DNA from: Lepidurus packardi
Lineage: Eukaryota > Arthropoda > Branchiopoda > Notostraca > Triopsidae
Direction of reading: 5' to 3'
Assembly (NCBI GenBank): GCA_023053545.1
Contig: JAKZAN010000002.1
Location: 5,006,375-5,070,374, forward strand
DNA: 64,000 nucleotides
A program made the translations under genes and the position numbers. Below, in pieces: positions 1 through 11,300 of this stretch. The notes under the pieces were generated by a model that saw only the letters and a program-made list of their open reading frames with translations, did no database searches and had not been told where the DNA came from. Numbering within the stretch: the first letter of the stretch is position 1; every line of letters begins with the position of its first letter.

Positions 1-1
1 A

Positions 2-1614
2 CAGTATATTAGTAAGGTCGAAACTTCGCAGACAGAAGATAACTGTATTCAGGTACGAGCTAAATGCTTTCGAAGTTTCCGAAAGAATGAGAAGCCTCAC
101 GATGTTATGCTATTTTTAAAAACCGCATTGGCCATACAAACATGGCAAGACGTAATAAAGAAAGTCTCATGTACTTGTGCTGTAGGTATTAGTGGTTACT
201 GTAACCATATTATTGCAACTTTGAAGGTGCTAAGTTCCTACAAATGCTCTGGGTTTGAGGAAGTTCCCCCAGAGATAACATGCACTAGTCGTCCCCAGCA
301 ATGGGGTGTAATCCGTTCCAGAGAACAATTTTATTTTCGCTTAAGCGATAATAGTCACACGCGTTCCCTCATTTTTCGTCCTTCTGTGAAAACTTTCTCC
401 ACTGCTGAACAACACGAAGCCCTAGATAAACTGGCGGAAAGCTTTCAATCAAGAAAGAATGTCATGGCCGAATTTTTGCGAGACACTTCGTCCACGTCTG
501 TACCCTTACAATATACACGAATCGGAGATGTTCGTGAGGATTGCACTTTATATTACCAACTTCGTAGTAATGCCTCAGATTACTCGGTATGATTCGTTAC
601 TACTCTAAACAAAGAATTGTTACAAATTTTAGGTGATTTGAATTAATAGGTTGTCACGAACATTGACCCTTGTCAAATCTCGACTCGCACACAATTTCAA
701 AGCTCCGGTTGGGACGGCTTTTCATTACCGGTCCGTGGAAACTCTCTACTAGAGCGTTTCAGGGAAGGTTTCCTCAGTCTTATTAGAGTATCAGCTGCTG
801 AGTCGCGAGAAATCGAGAAGAATAGTAGGGCACAATCCGACAGTCATACATGGAAAATTTCACGAAAGCTGAGGCAAAAAAACGCCAATAGTAAAAAGCT
901 TAATTTTAAAACCCTCTTCTATTCATATTTAGGCTGACAGCGAGTAAATTTGGACTGGTAGTCAACCGGGTTGCACCATGGACAGAGACAGGAGTAAAGA
1001 ACGTCCTGCTGTCAAAGAATCTTAACGGAATTAGAGCCGTTAGTTTTGGCAAGAAAAATGAGTCCGTAGCAGCAAAACGCTATCAGGCAGAGCTAACACG
1101 TTTGGGCCATTACGTAGAAGTTGACTATGTTGGTCTCGTCGTGAACCCGCAAACGCCCTGGCTTGCTGCTAGTCCAGACAGGCGGGTCTATGATTCCGCA
1201 GAACTGTCCCCACATGGAATTATTGAAATAAAATGTCCTTATTCACTCAGGACAAAAAAGCCCCAAGAGTGCCTTTCTTGCAAAGATTTCTACGTTAGCC
1301 TAGTCGACGAGAAACCTAAACTCAAAAGAAACCATGATTATTATTACCAAGTATTAGGACAAATGGCCTTGTCAGGTGCCGACTGGTGTGATTTTGTAGT
1401 TTACACGTACAAAGGTCTTATAATCGAAAGAATTCATTTCGACCAAGACAAGTGGAACGAAATCAGTATAAAATTGACTGACTTCTATTCTATGTGCAAT
1501 ACGCAATTCCGTTTTATTCAAACCAAAGAGAGTCTGAACAAAATCTCTCGAAGTCACCTGAACTCTGACTCAAACAAATTTCAAATATACAAGTTACCCA
1601 GTGTTATATCCTAG
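2..1614 (+). CDS. SWIM zinc finger / YqaJ-like exonuclease protein of the transposon (5' partial)
   Basis: The gene is read as three exons, 2-586, 650-873 and 933-1614, all joining in frame and ending in TAG; the true start lies left of the window. Exon 1 contains a SWIM zinc finger (C-x-C, then C-N-H, around 167-215). Exon 3 is a YqaJ/lambda-exonuclease-like nuclease domain: LTASKFG at its start, then WLAASPD with the metal-binding Asp at 1177, then the E-I-K pair at 1225-1233, and the Tyr/Gln motif YYYQVLGQMA. These are the PD-(D/E)XK active-site elements and all are present. The first intron is 63 bp GT-AG. The second (874-932) would use a GC donor, supported by continuity of the family motif R-L-T-A-S-K-F-G across the junction. 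The protein is probably a transposon-encoded recombinase or exonuclease acting in the nucleus; its exact role in transposition is not known to me. Confidence 0.8.
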
Positions 1615-1747
1615 TGTTACCAACACTGTTAAAAAACTTCTGCGATTTGTGGAGAAAAACGTCCACGAAAAACGGGTAAACGAAAGTGCAGTGTTTTCTT
1701 CTCACTTTTTTCCGACTGCAGCACCCTCCCAATAACAGCAGTTTCCG

Positions 1748-1920
1748 AACTGCACTTTTAGAAGTCGTCGAGCTTCTAAAAGTGAACCTTCGAATCTGCA
1801 GTTTTAGAAGCAGTCTGGCTTCTAAAATTGCAGTTTGAAATCTTCACTTTTTGAAGTCATTGGGCTTTTAAAAGTGCACTTCGGAAACTCCACTTCTAGA
1901 AGTACTCGGGCTTCAATAAC
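1748..1920. repeat. Array of four 46-bp hairpin units
   Basis: Four units start near 1753, 1798, 1845 and 1891. Unit 1 has a perfect 12-bp stem (1753-1764 with 1773-1784). Unit 2 has a 14-bp stem with one G:T pair (1797-1810 with 1819-1832). Unit 3 has two mismatches and unit 4 is partly decayed. All share an 8-nt loop and a core CACTTTTAGAAG. The array follows the stop of the YqaJ gene by about 140 bp and lies inside the transposon. It could be a subterminal transposase-binding array or an RNA 3'-end structure; the sequence does not decide. Confidence 0.85.
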
Positions 1921-2118
1921 GTAAACCTTAATGTGCAGTAAGGGAAATTCATTTATTTCTTTTTTTGTCATTTTGTGTTGCAAACAACAAAACAAAAAAC
2001 AATAACAAACAACAAAAAATAAGCTTAATTACAAATAAACCATAAACGTAAAAATACAAACGTACAACGATGTTTTACGAACATTAGAACATGAGAACCT
2101 AGGAAACATTAGGAAACA

Positions 2119-2827
2119 CTAGGAAACAACAAACATTGGAAACTCCAGGCGGATGACTACGGACTTTTCGAGACATGCTTTTGCCTCTGTGAGGAAAGGC
2201 AAGAACGATACCAGCGAAACGCACATTTGCGTTTCCTTATCTTTAAATCCGAGGCATTCCGATTGTAGAAATAATAGAGTTGGCTTCACGTAAGAGGAGT
2301 ATTTTATGTTAAAGACGTAATACGCCGCCATCAATACTGTTACTGCTTCTGCTGAGCTATTACCGATGTAGATGGGTTCACTCCCATCCCCAACTACTGA
2401 TAAGTCGGATCCCACTGCAATTATAAAAGGTGGGCCCCTTTTTATTTCAGAAACTGAATCAAGCAGGTTTGCGGATTCCTTTCAAAAAGAGCAAACAATG
2501 TTACACAGACTTCTCAACCAAAGAAACGTTCAGTTACCTCTCGTATGTCAAATAAATGTCTCCATGCGTTCCTATCCTTCTTTTGCCCCATGAGCATGCG
2601 AGGAAGAATTTCCAAAACAAGGCGAGAAGCCACTTCTAAAATTGGAGTTGGTGATGAATGCTAGTTAATTTTTTTCTAACTTGAACTACCTGATTCATTG
2701 TCGAACTCCTTATGCTTTATTTAACTTCGAATTCGTCCGTCTCCTCGGAAATCGCATGGTCTAACTCGACAAAAACTAGCTTGTTCTCGTCTACCATTTT
2801 CCGTACTTTTAGGCACGCAGGGTTTTT
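2119..2827 (-). pseudogene. Exons of an uncharacterised third transposon protein
   Basis: Three coding-like blocks are read on minus: 2827-2726 (34 codons after a TAG acceptor), 2635-2538 and 2478-2119 (ends in a stop). The last two join in phase across a 59-bp GT-AG intron. They give a segment with E-I-L-P-R-M-L-M-G and W-R-H-L-F, then a hydrophobic stretch A-A-Y-Y-V-F-N and a run ending L-L-F-L-Q. This recalls the C-terminal part of uncharacterised transposon-linked or SAMD3-like animal proteins, which is only a loose impression. The first block does not join the second in frame, so there is either a one-base frameshift or an exon boundary I have missed. No start codon could be assigned. 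Function unknown. Confidence 0.4.
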
Positions 2828-3190
2828 CTAACTCTGTCAAAACTATACAAATATATTCAATCTATATTTAATAAGTTTAATAAATTTAAAGATATTTACA
2901 GAAACAAGTGTAAAACGGGTCAAACACGGGTCTTCAAAACGCCTTTCGCAGCAACAGTGAAAAAATTTGTCCTGGTTTTCCCACCGGTGTGCAGCGTTGC
3001 CACACCTATGCAACTATCATGTTACAACTTCACTAGAAATGACAACAAACTTATCAAATCTCAGTCTTATTTACTTATGTAACGTTTACGTGATTAGGCT
3101 AAGACTGCCTTGTTTTTATATATATTTTTTTATATTACTATATATCCCATTATTTCTTCCCGTGGTTACTTTGTTTTGGTTACTTTTTAG

Positions 3191-3420
3191 CTTTTTTACT
3201 CTCTTTTTTCCTATGTGCGCATTATGAAACAAGCACTGCAGAAAAGTGTAAAACGGAACTGCTAAAAGTGCAGCCTTTTCCTCTCTTTTTCCCCGTATCC
3301 GCATTCTGAAGCAGGCACTGCAGAAGGTGAAAACTGGAGCTGCCAAAAGTGCAGCTTTTTACTCTCTCTTTTTTCCTATGTGCGCTTTATGAAGCAGGCA
3401 CTGCAGAAAGTGCAGCTTGT
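3191..3420. repeat. Tandem repeat, about 82 bp x 2.7
   Basis: Copies begin near 3191, 3275 and 3356. Each has a pyrimidine tract, a block like TGCGCATTATGAAACAAGCA, then CTGCAG and CTGCYAAAAGTGCAG. The last motif is the reverse complement of the core of the 1748-1920 hairpin array (14 of 15 bases shared at 3259-3273). The array starts just downstream of the transposase stop codon. Confidence 0.85.
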
Positions 3421-3439
3421 ATGCAGCAAGTGAAGCACT

Positions 3440-5444
3440 TTAAGTTGCGGTTTTCGGACCCCTTTTTAACAGTGTAACTGGAGCTAAAGACATTGGTACT
3501 ATGTGAGACAGAATTTTGAATGTCTTAATTCGTCCAATTCGACGTTCTACATGAATTCGTAGTCTTGCTATTTCTTCAGTTTCTTTAACCTCGTCCAGAG
3601 AAAACTGGCGACCTGTCCCTCTAAATGGCGGTATGTTAAGGGTCACTCCGTTGGGTAAGATTTTTTCTATATCAAACCCCTTATCTGCCATAATGCTATC
3701 GCCAATGCTAAATTCTTGATCTAGGAGTCCACTTTGTATTGTAATTTCCTTGTCTGAAATTGATCCCGAATGAAGGCCAGAAACAAACGTTAGAATGCCA
3801 TTTGGTGCTATTCCAACAAGCCCTTTAAATGTGTGCGTCGACTTGTAAAATGAATACAGTCCAGTTTTTAGCATAAAACTATTTGGGCTTTCGCATTTTA
3901 GTTCGGTCGCGTCAATGATCACGCGCGTTGACGGATACTTCGCCTTAAAGTCCTCCGGCATTGTTTGCAGAACGAAATCTTTTGAAGGCCAAATTTTCAT
4001 GGAACCGAGTCGGAGATACATATACTGAATCCAACTTATTAACGTACGGCTAACAGTTGATTGACTAATGCCAAATCTGTGAGCTAGGTCTTGCTCGCAT
4101 AAGTTGAGACGAAGGCGACATAAAACGACGAGAAGTTGATCTTTCCCGCTTAATTTTCTTTTCCCGATCCTGGGCGGCGAAAGAATTTCCTTAGACTCGG
4201 CATCACCACGCCACATGAAAACATTTTCGCCGTTTTCTCCAGCGCCTAGATACTCATAAAGTGCGTTAAACTCTTCTACTTGTTCCATCCCTGCATAAAA
4301 CTTGAGGAGGTTCGGGTCATCCTTAATATCGTTGAAACTTAATCTGCACAGTGATAAAGTTTTAAGGCTTGCTTCAATGTCTGCTGTGAGTTTTTGCTCA
4401 TTTGTCTTCAGGTCTGTAAGCTCCGCAACCAAATCCTGCTTCTCATTTTGCTCCTTTGCTAGTTCTATTTCACCTTTTAACACCCGATGATCAAAGCGTA
4501 GATTTGCCACTTCAAGTTGAAACTTTAAATTTTCCCTTTCTTTTTTAACTAGCTGAATGTTCGCCTGTGCGCTTTTCAATTTGGACTTCAGTTCCGCAAT
4601 TTTGATTTTTGACATGGAAATCTTCGTTTTCGTACGGACTAGATTTTCACGGATTTTCAGCATGTCGATAGACCGTTTCTCTAGGAGTGCTTCGTATTCA
4701 AGGTTTCTTTTCCTTTCTTCGTCAAGTTCTTTTTCGAGGCGAGCGATTGTGGCATTGTGCTGCAGTTCAATGGAGGTTATTGTTCCACAAGCAGCCTCGT
4801 CGAGTCTACTCTGTGAGTCTAAAGCACTCACGGTTTCAAGCTGCTGTTCGTTGGAATCTAACTATAATTTAATACTATTTACATTTAAACGAATTACTGT
4901 CAATACCCTGAACATCGGCTTCAACTTCCCCGTCATAATAATCTGACTGCATTCCAGTAGCCTGTATTCCTGCTGCACAGGTTTCTTTTTCAGGTTCACG
5001 ACAAGCTTGATTTATAGATAATAAGTCAAGACTCTTTTTGTTACTACAATCCCGATTATCTAAACCAGGGACATTATCAAGTACTTTTGGACATTTAGGA
5101 TTTTCACTTGGTTTGTTCTGAAACACACTTGGCAAAACTTTAGGTTTTAGCTGTCGCCTGCCTATTGACGCATAAAAATCCTCGTCCTTGTAATGAAGGG
5201 GACAAATATGTGTGTGTCTTGGGCCCTATATGTAAGCATATTCTATAGTTGTGTTATTCAAGGAAACTTTATTTACGTGACAGTGCGGACCAATCTCTCG
5301 CTCGATTCTTCTACAGAACTCCTCTAATAACACATAATCTTTCGGAACTTCATGAAACGATATCTTTAGTCCCGTGTCCTTCATAAACTTGGACAGCTTC
5401 TTTCCGGACTCCGACTTACATCCAGGTACACAGCACCTCGTCAT
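3440..5444 (-). CDS. THAP / coiled-coil / DDE_4 transposase
   Basis: Three exons are inferred on minus: 5444-5277 (true ATG), 5225-4907 and 4857-3440, together 634 codons plus stop, with introns of 51 and 49 bp. Exon 1 and the start of exon 2 form a THAP zinc finger (Cys pair in CCVPGC, Cys/His in ICPLHY, then a box LPSVF like the family AVPTIF box); the first intron splits it in phase. Exon 3 opens with about 150 residues of heptad-like coiled coil, then a helix-turn-helix (FGISQSTVSRT) and a DDE_Tnp_4 core. The triad is visible: Asp in IIDATE, Asp in MADKGFD, Glu in HVERRIGR. The protein would bind transposon ends through the THAP finger and catalyse cut-and-paste transposition in the nucleus. 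The usual 25-30 residue C-terminal hydrophobic helix appears absent; the frame stops in sequence next to the 82-bp repeats. The second intron's exact boundaries are less certain than the first. Confidence 0.82.
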
Positions 5445-6985
5445 TCTCCAAATTCATCACAGTTTAACTTTACAATAATATCAACTGTTGTTTACAATAC
5501 AATGACTTGTCTGACGAAGCGTCAGCGGTATCCTAGTAACAACTGGGAACCCAAATATAAACTCTCAAGAAATGGCTGCCTCAGCCTGGTTCCCTGCTAT
5601 GCTAGCGCCGTACGGTTTCTACAGTGTCGCATCTGGTGGATTAACCCAGGAAACTGCTCGTGGAATAAGCCCTATTTCTCCATTCATACATCGTCGTAAG
5701 CAATTGTAAGCTTTCTTGCTTAATCCCCAAGTGTGGCTAGGAGACGTGGACTTTCCACAATTTTCGTTCCTATCCATTTGTTGTATACAGTTACTTGTTA
5801 TTTGTGCAGTTATTTGTTTTGTACAGTTATTCCTTGCCATTTTCCTTAATTTTTTTGGGGGGGTGGGATAGGATTGCTAGAACGCAGAATGTCAGAGCAC
5901 AGAATGTCGGAATTAAAAAAAAAACTACCCAACGCAGTGCCCAATCACGTTGCTGGTTGCTAATGTCGCCATTGCCTCTGGCGAAATGGATACAGCCCTC
6001 TGTAGGCACTCGCCGCCACTTTGCATAGCGGACGGAATTAAGCCCGTCAGCCATTTTTGTGAACAGACGCCAAGCCGACTCCACGTCAGGTAAATTGCTC
6101 CCGTTTTATTCAAATTTTTTTACTCCCATCCGACTTTTATCAAACTGAAAGGCAAACAGACCTAAGTATTATGCAATCAGCTTGCATATTATCACATTTT
6201 GTTAATTAAAAGTAACGATTTTGATACTGTTCGTCATTATTCCCAGGGGTAAGCGTCAGTAGATTTCGAACAATTTTTCGAACGTTTGCAAGTTTATTCG
6301 CTCGCATTGGCTACATATGGCCATTAATTCAATTAACAACTACTAGGAAGTTACCATATTCTGCCTTCCGTTTCCTCTAGTTAGGTGAAAATTTTGTTTA
6401 TCCTATTTTTTCACGAAAAAATGTTCAAAATCCGATTTGAGCAATTTCCAGATTTCTTAATTCCTCAATCCTCATGACTAACAACAAAGATACACCCCCG
6501 GAGTGTAATCCCGTTTTTGGATTTAAAAAATTATGAACGCAAACAAATTTAGCAATTTTCCGACTAAAAAACTTAAAATAAAAATTCCCGCATGGCCGCC
6601 ATGTCCGGTCCCGGCCAAAGCTCCAGCGAACGTTTTTGTCCCCGCCCTGTTCCGCCATCTTTATTTGTCTAGTCGGGTGGGATGACGTACTTTTTTCGAG
6701 ACTCAAATTCAACTTGTCAAAGCGTAAAACCGTGTTAAGTTGTGTTTAAAGATGAGTAGTATTACTAAGAGTTGTCCCTTTTCTATTTATTAGGTGGTGA
6801 CAATTTTCACAAACAGTTCTATTGTTTCAACGTGTTAAGTGTGTGGTCCTTTCCCTCCTCCCGTTCCACTCAGCCAACTTTATCCCCGTGCGTTTTGCCA
6901 TCCTTTTGGAGAAGAAAAAGAGAACCGCCACTTTTGTGTCTGCTAAACTGAGGATGCGTGGAGACAGCTATTATTTCATCTTCTG
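5445..6985. other. Non-coding stretch beyond the transposase gene
   Basis: No convincing gene. A 45-codon open frame on plus (5572-5709) starts with a good ATG context and ends at a GTAAGC that could be a splice donor. It diverges from the transposase start by about 130 bp, so it might be a first exon, but nothing matches a known family. The rest is AT-rich with short GC-richer patches near 5990-6110 and 6590-6680. Confidence 0.4.
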
Positions 6986-9900
6986 TGGGAGCTGCCAGGA
7001 GAACCAGAAGAAAAGGTATGCCAGGAGTTGAAAAGTGTTGTGGCCGGTTAGGTCTTTAACTGCAACATTTCAACTTCCTGGGGGACAGAAAAGTCTTCGC
7101 TGTGCCATACAATAGGTCTTAAATGGCAAAAACAGCGAAAACTTTTCTGGGGTCAGGGGTCAAACGGGTGGTGGAAGCCTCGACTGAAGAACGCGAAGAC
7201 GCCGCCAGGCAGGGGGAAAAAGTTTCATCTGTGGACATTTCTGGCTGAGTACGTTCTTTTCTATTGATTTTAGATATTGGTAACATTGTTAGTAACTAAC
7301 TTCCATCTCGTTTACAGGTTTTCACTCCGTTTGGGTCCCTTAGGGTCCCGGCTGGGATTTTGCCGTGTTTTCAAGATGGTAGCTGTTGTTTTGAGACATC
7401 CACGTGTTCGCTCAGTCGAGGTAAGAACTTGTTTGAATTTTTTCCAAAGTGGCTTTCTGGTTTCTTTCCCTAATCGAAGAGCACATTTTATGTTTGAACA
7501 TGTTGCTTAACATGGCCATAGAAGATAGATTGCTTTGAAAGTGTTTAAAATGGCTCAGTTTTACAGTTTTTATTCTTATTTTATAGTTTTATTCTTGTTC
7601 TTCTTTCCTAGGACGTTGACGAGACCGCGAGAAAAGGGAGGGCGAGGTCTCGGAAGGTTATTGGTCGTAGGAAAGCTAAGCAAAAGGGGAGCAGAACCTG
7701 CACCTGGTCGACTTTGGGCAAAATCTCCGTCTTTCCCACACTTGCTATGTCTCCAGCCGGCGAATATGGATACGTTTGAGTCTTTTCAAAAAGGGAAGTA
7801 CATTTCGTGTATTACTCTCTGCTTTCGTCTGCGTTCGTCTTTGTTGGGCAGTTCAAACTTAAAAAAAAATTGGTAGTTTCTTGAGTTTGTGCAGAGAAAG
7901 CTTCGCTATTGCTAGCCACGCGAAGCTTTTGGGTTTGGAAGAATGAAACAGTTCTTGGCCAGAAGTGTTTTATTTCGGTCAAACTTGCCGCATTGACTCA
8001 TTTTTGAGTTAGTTTTAATCCCAGTGATGGTAATTTCTTGCCCATTTCTGAGAAAGCGCCCGGAAGAGAACGTGTCATGTTTATTGCAATTCTATTCTCG
8101 TTTTATCTTCCGAGTAGACATGGGACTCGTTGGTGGATTTGCCTTGTCATTGGAATGAACTCGATTTATTAAAAATTAATATTTGCTTGGTCCTAGGCTC
8201 TTATATGCTTCAGACGGAAACTTTTTTCAGTTCCGCGGTGTTTTCAAGATTCTCGTACTCGTCCAATGTCTCGAAGGGAAAAGGAAGATGTAAATAAGTC
8301 GACTTGGGCAACGTCGCAATCGTCTGGAACTTGAACTCCGCGTGCAAGTTAGTACTGTGCTTTGTGTTACTTACGTAATACTGATGCTTGTCTCTTTTGT
8401 TCTAGAATTCTCAGAACGAAAATTAAGCTAAAGAGGACATGAGCCGCAGTTGTCAAATTCACCAGTTTCGTCCATGGCGTTCATAACTGAAGGTAAACTA
8501 TTTTAAAATTAAATGAACTAATTTTCGATAATTAACCATCCCCTTGATCATAGGCTATTGTAAGCTTGAGATGGAGATCTGTTGCGCTAACATTCTGTAT
8601 TGCTTTATGCTTGTATGACAAGCATACATGCGAAACATTGTGTGAGCTGGTCCTATCATTGGGTAAGTTGTTCCCTTGATAATTTTGCTCCAAAAAGAGT
8701 TCCATAGTGGAAATGTTTGTTTTATGTACTCATGTTTTTCTCATTCCTCTTTGCTCTAGGCTTCCTCTTTTGAGCCCGTAGTGCTCTTTCCTCGCTATTT
8801 AGTAGCGCAGGCATTCCTAAAGAAGATTATCCGTGCATCAATGGCGATTCCTCCAGCTGCAATACCGAAGATCATCGTCATCATCAGCTCTTCCCTCAAC
8901 CCTTGCCTTGCCTTTCAGCGCCGACGTAGCTGATCCCGTTGAAGTTCTTCACGTCGCCTTTGATTCGGATTTCGGATTCGCCCTTTCTTGTGATGGAACT
9001 GGAGACCCAGAGGGCATAAGGTATGCTAGGAGGTTTGGCTGCGGTAAATCGCTTAAAGATTTGCTGCAATCCAACTTTCTGGGGGGCAGAAAAGTTTCCG
9101 TTGCTGCATGATTCGTTAGGTCTTTAATGGTAGCAACGGAGCTTCTCTGTTTTTTGGGGGGGGCGTGGTTTAGGTGGATTTTGGATAGCGATGGAAGTCA
9201 GGCAGGCCAGGGTTGAGTTCGTCTGTGGATTGAAGAAGTGGAGTAAGTTTTTATCTTATTTTTTGTTTATTGAATATTAATAGTTTTATTAGTAATTCAG
9301 AAAGGCTTCTCAACCTGATTCCCTGCGTTACTACCCAAGATTGTCTTCATCTGAAGCCTTTGTGAGGCTAAACTCCGTCCACTTTAGAGGAAGAAGAGGA
9401 TTCTTGTGAGCCGCAGTTAGCAGTTTCACCAGATTCATCTTTGGTGTTCATAACGCAAGGTCCATTTCTTAATTTGAATGAACTAGATCTTTTTTATTAA
9501 TATCTGCCTTGTCATTGTATAATAGGTTTGATATAGAGCTCCGTTGGGTACTATTCCGTATTGAGAAATACCGCGAGCAGGCCTGTTCATTTTCAGTGTG
9601 TTAAGTCTTAAGCGGTAGCAACGGAGCTTCTCTGGGTTTTGGTGGGCGTGGTTCGGGTGCATTGTGAGGCCTGTGGAGGACCAGCAGGAAAGGGGCGTTA
9701 TATTTGGGTGTGGTGATGAAGAGGCGGAGTAAATTTTGACTTATTATTTTTTTTTATTCTCTATACTAGTGTTGTTGTTTTTATTCAAATAGGCTATCCA
9801 TTGGATCCCCTGCGTTATTACTTAACAACATCTCAGTGACATTGTGCCTTTATGTTGTTGAACGCCGTCCATTAAAATAAAGCGAAGACATAAGAAGTGG

Positions 9901-10799
9901 CTCGGTTCTGGGCCTCGACCACGTCGTAGTAGAATTCACCAGAAGTTTCGGTTTGGCAAGTCGTTCTCTGATTCGCTACCATGGATTGACGAACCCGAAC
10001 CGAAGCTGCGTAGCACTGCATGTGTTTTTCGTATAAACACCAAACCGTGTCCGGATAGTTTCAAGAGAAGGACTCCACAAGTTTGTTGCCTTTGAACGGA
10101 TGTGCACCCTGAAGAACCCCTATAACGTCAGTTGCTCCCTAGCAAGCAGTCAGTGCAGACTTCTCCAGCGACCTTGTGAAAGCTAGTAGTGAGTTTATAG
10201 TTAAACATTACCAATCGTGTTGAACATTAACAATCGGATTAAGCGTTGTCTTCGAAAACATTAAGAATTGAATCTTCGAAAACCTGGAGTCAATTCAAGT
10301 GCGCGTTTAAAGTGTTAAGTGTGGTGTTTGGCAAAAGGCTCGTCAGGCCTACGCCAGTAAAAAAAAAGAAAATGTGTTGGTGTTAAGTGTGCTCTCTACT
10401 TCATCCCTGCCTTACATCATCCTTCGCAGTCGACAAAATTTGCAACTTTAATCTGCTAAGCTGATATTCTGCTACTTGGAGGTAGCTATTTACCTTCTGT
10501 GGGAATCAGGAGAACCAGAAGGAACAGGTATGCCAGGAGTTAAAGTGTTGTTGGCCGGTTAGGTCTTTTGTCGCAACTTTTAATTTCCTGGGCGGCGAAA
10601 AGTCTTGCCATTCTTGCCTTGCCAAAAGTCTTGCCAAAAGTCTTGTTGTTGCCATTCATTAGGTTTTTAATGGTAACAACGAAGCTTTTCTATGGTTAAC
10701 GGGTGGTCAACGGATTTGGGGAACCTCTATTGAAGAACGCAGCCCAGGCAGGGATGGAAGTTTCGTCTGTGGAAGCATTTGTCTGATCCTTGGGATTCC
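6986..10799. repeat. Diverged copies of exon-like cassettes
   Basis: Similar blocks occur at 6986-7252, 8992-9272, 9600-9757 and 10497-10799. Three share a purine-rich segment followed by a splice-donor-like AG|GTATGCYAGG, then GTTAGGTCTTT and GCAACGGAGCTTCTCTG-type text. Units at 9116-9599 and 9600-about 10080 form a tandem pair with a 484-bp period. A second block (GAGCCGCAGTT ... TTCACCAGA/TTT ... GTTCATAAC) recurs at about 8440-8495 and 9408-9462. No long reading frame survives. This could be a decayed duplicated multi-exon gene, a spliced non-coding gene, or an unclassified retroelement. Confidence 0.6.
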
Positions 10800-10943
10800 T
10801 TTATGCCCCTTTCTTCAAATCCCAGTGTTTTCAAGAGCGAAAAGTGCAGATGGAAGTTTCTTCCGTGGAAGCATTTGCCTGATCTTTGGGATTCCTTCAT
10901 GCCCCTTCTTCAAATCCCAGTGTTTTCACGAGTGAAAAGTGCA
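10753..10943. repeat. 95-bp tandem duplication
   Basis: Two adjacent copies, 10753-10848 and 10849-10943, start GATGGAAGTTTC and end GAAAAGTGCA, with roughly 90 percent identity by eye. The duplication follows the fourth cassette directly and creates a spurious open frame. Confidence 0.9.
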
Positions 10944-11300
10944 GCGATAGACCGTTGGTTCGGGTTGGTCCCTTGGTGAGCTTTCTTCGCATTCAGCGGT
11001 GTTTCCAAGATTACCTGCGAAGCCAAAGTCAACTTTTGTAAGTCGGAGTGTTCGCGAAGTCTAGGTGAAACATAATCTTTTTCTTTCCCATGTCGTTTAG
11101 ATTTTGATTCGTTTGTATACATTTCGAACTTACTTTTTTCTGCTTTACGTTTCATTGCAGGTTCTTTGGTAACGTTAATCGACTAAAGTGGGTGGAAGGT
11201 GGCGAAAGGGGGAGGACAACTGGGTGTTGCGACATTCATGCGATGTACCGAACCGGAAATGCAGAAGTGAGGACGACTTGAAGAACGCCTCAAACGTGTG

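Larger units (their letters stand above)
1..5710. mobile_element. ISL2EU-like (IS5/DDE_4) DNA transposon, left end outside the window
   Basis: This stretch carries a SWIM-YqaJ exonuclease gene on plus and a THAP-DDE_4 transposase gene on minus. From family knowledge, a DDE_4 transposase paired with a YqaJ-type recombinase is the gene content of eukaryotic ISL2EU elements. Both genes keep their catalytic residues and neither has an in-frame stop once short introns are removed, so the copy looks young. A third set of exons (2119-2827, minus) lies between them. The left terminus is beyond the window, so no terminal inverted repeat or target-site duplication could be checked. The right limit is a guess placed just beyond the transposase start codon. 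Confidence 0.75.
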
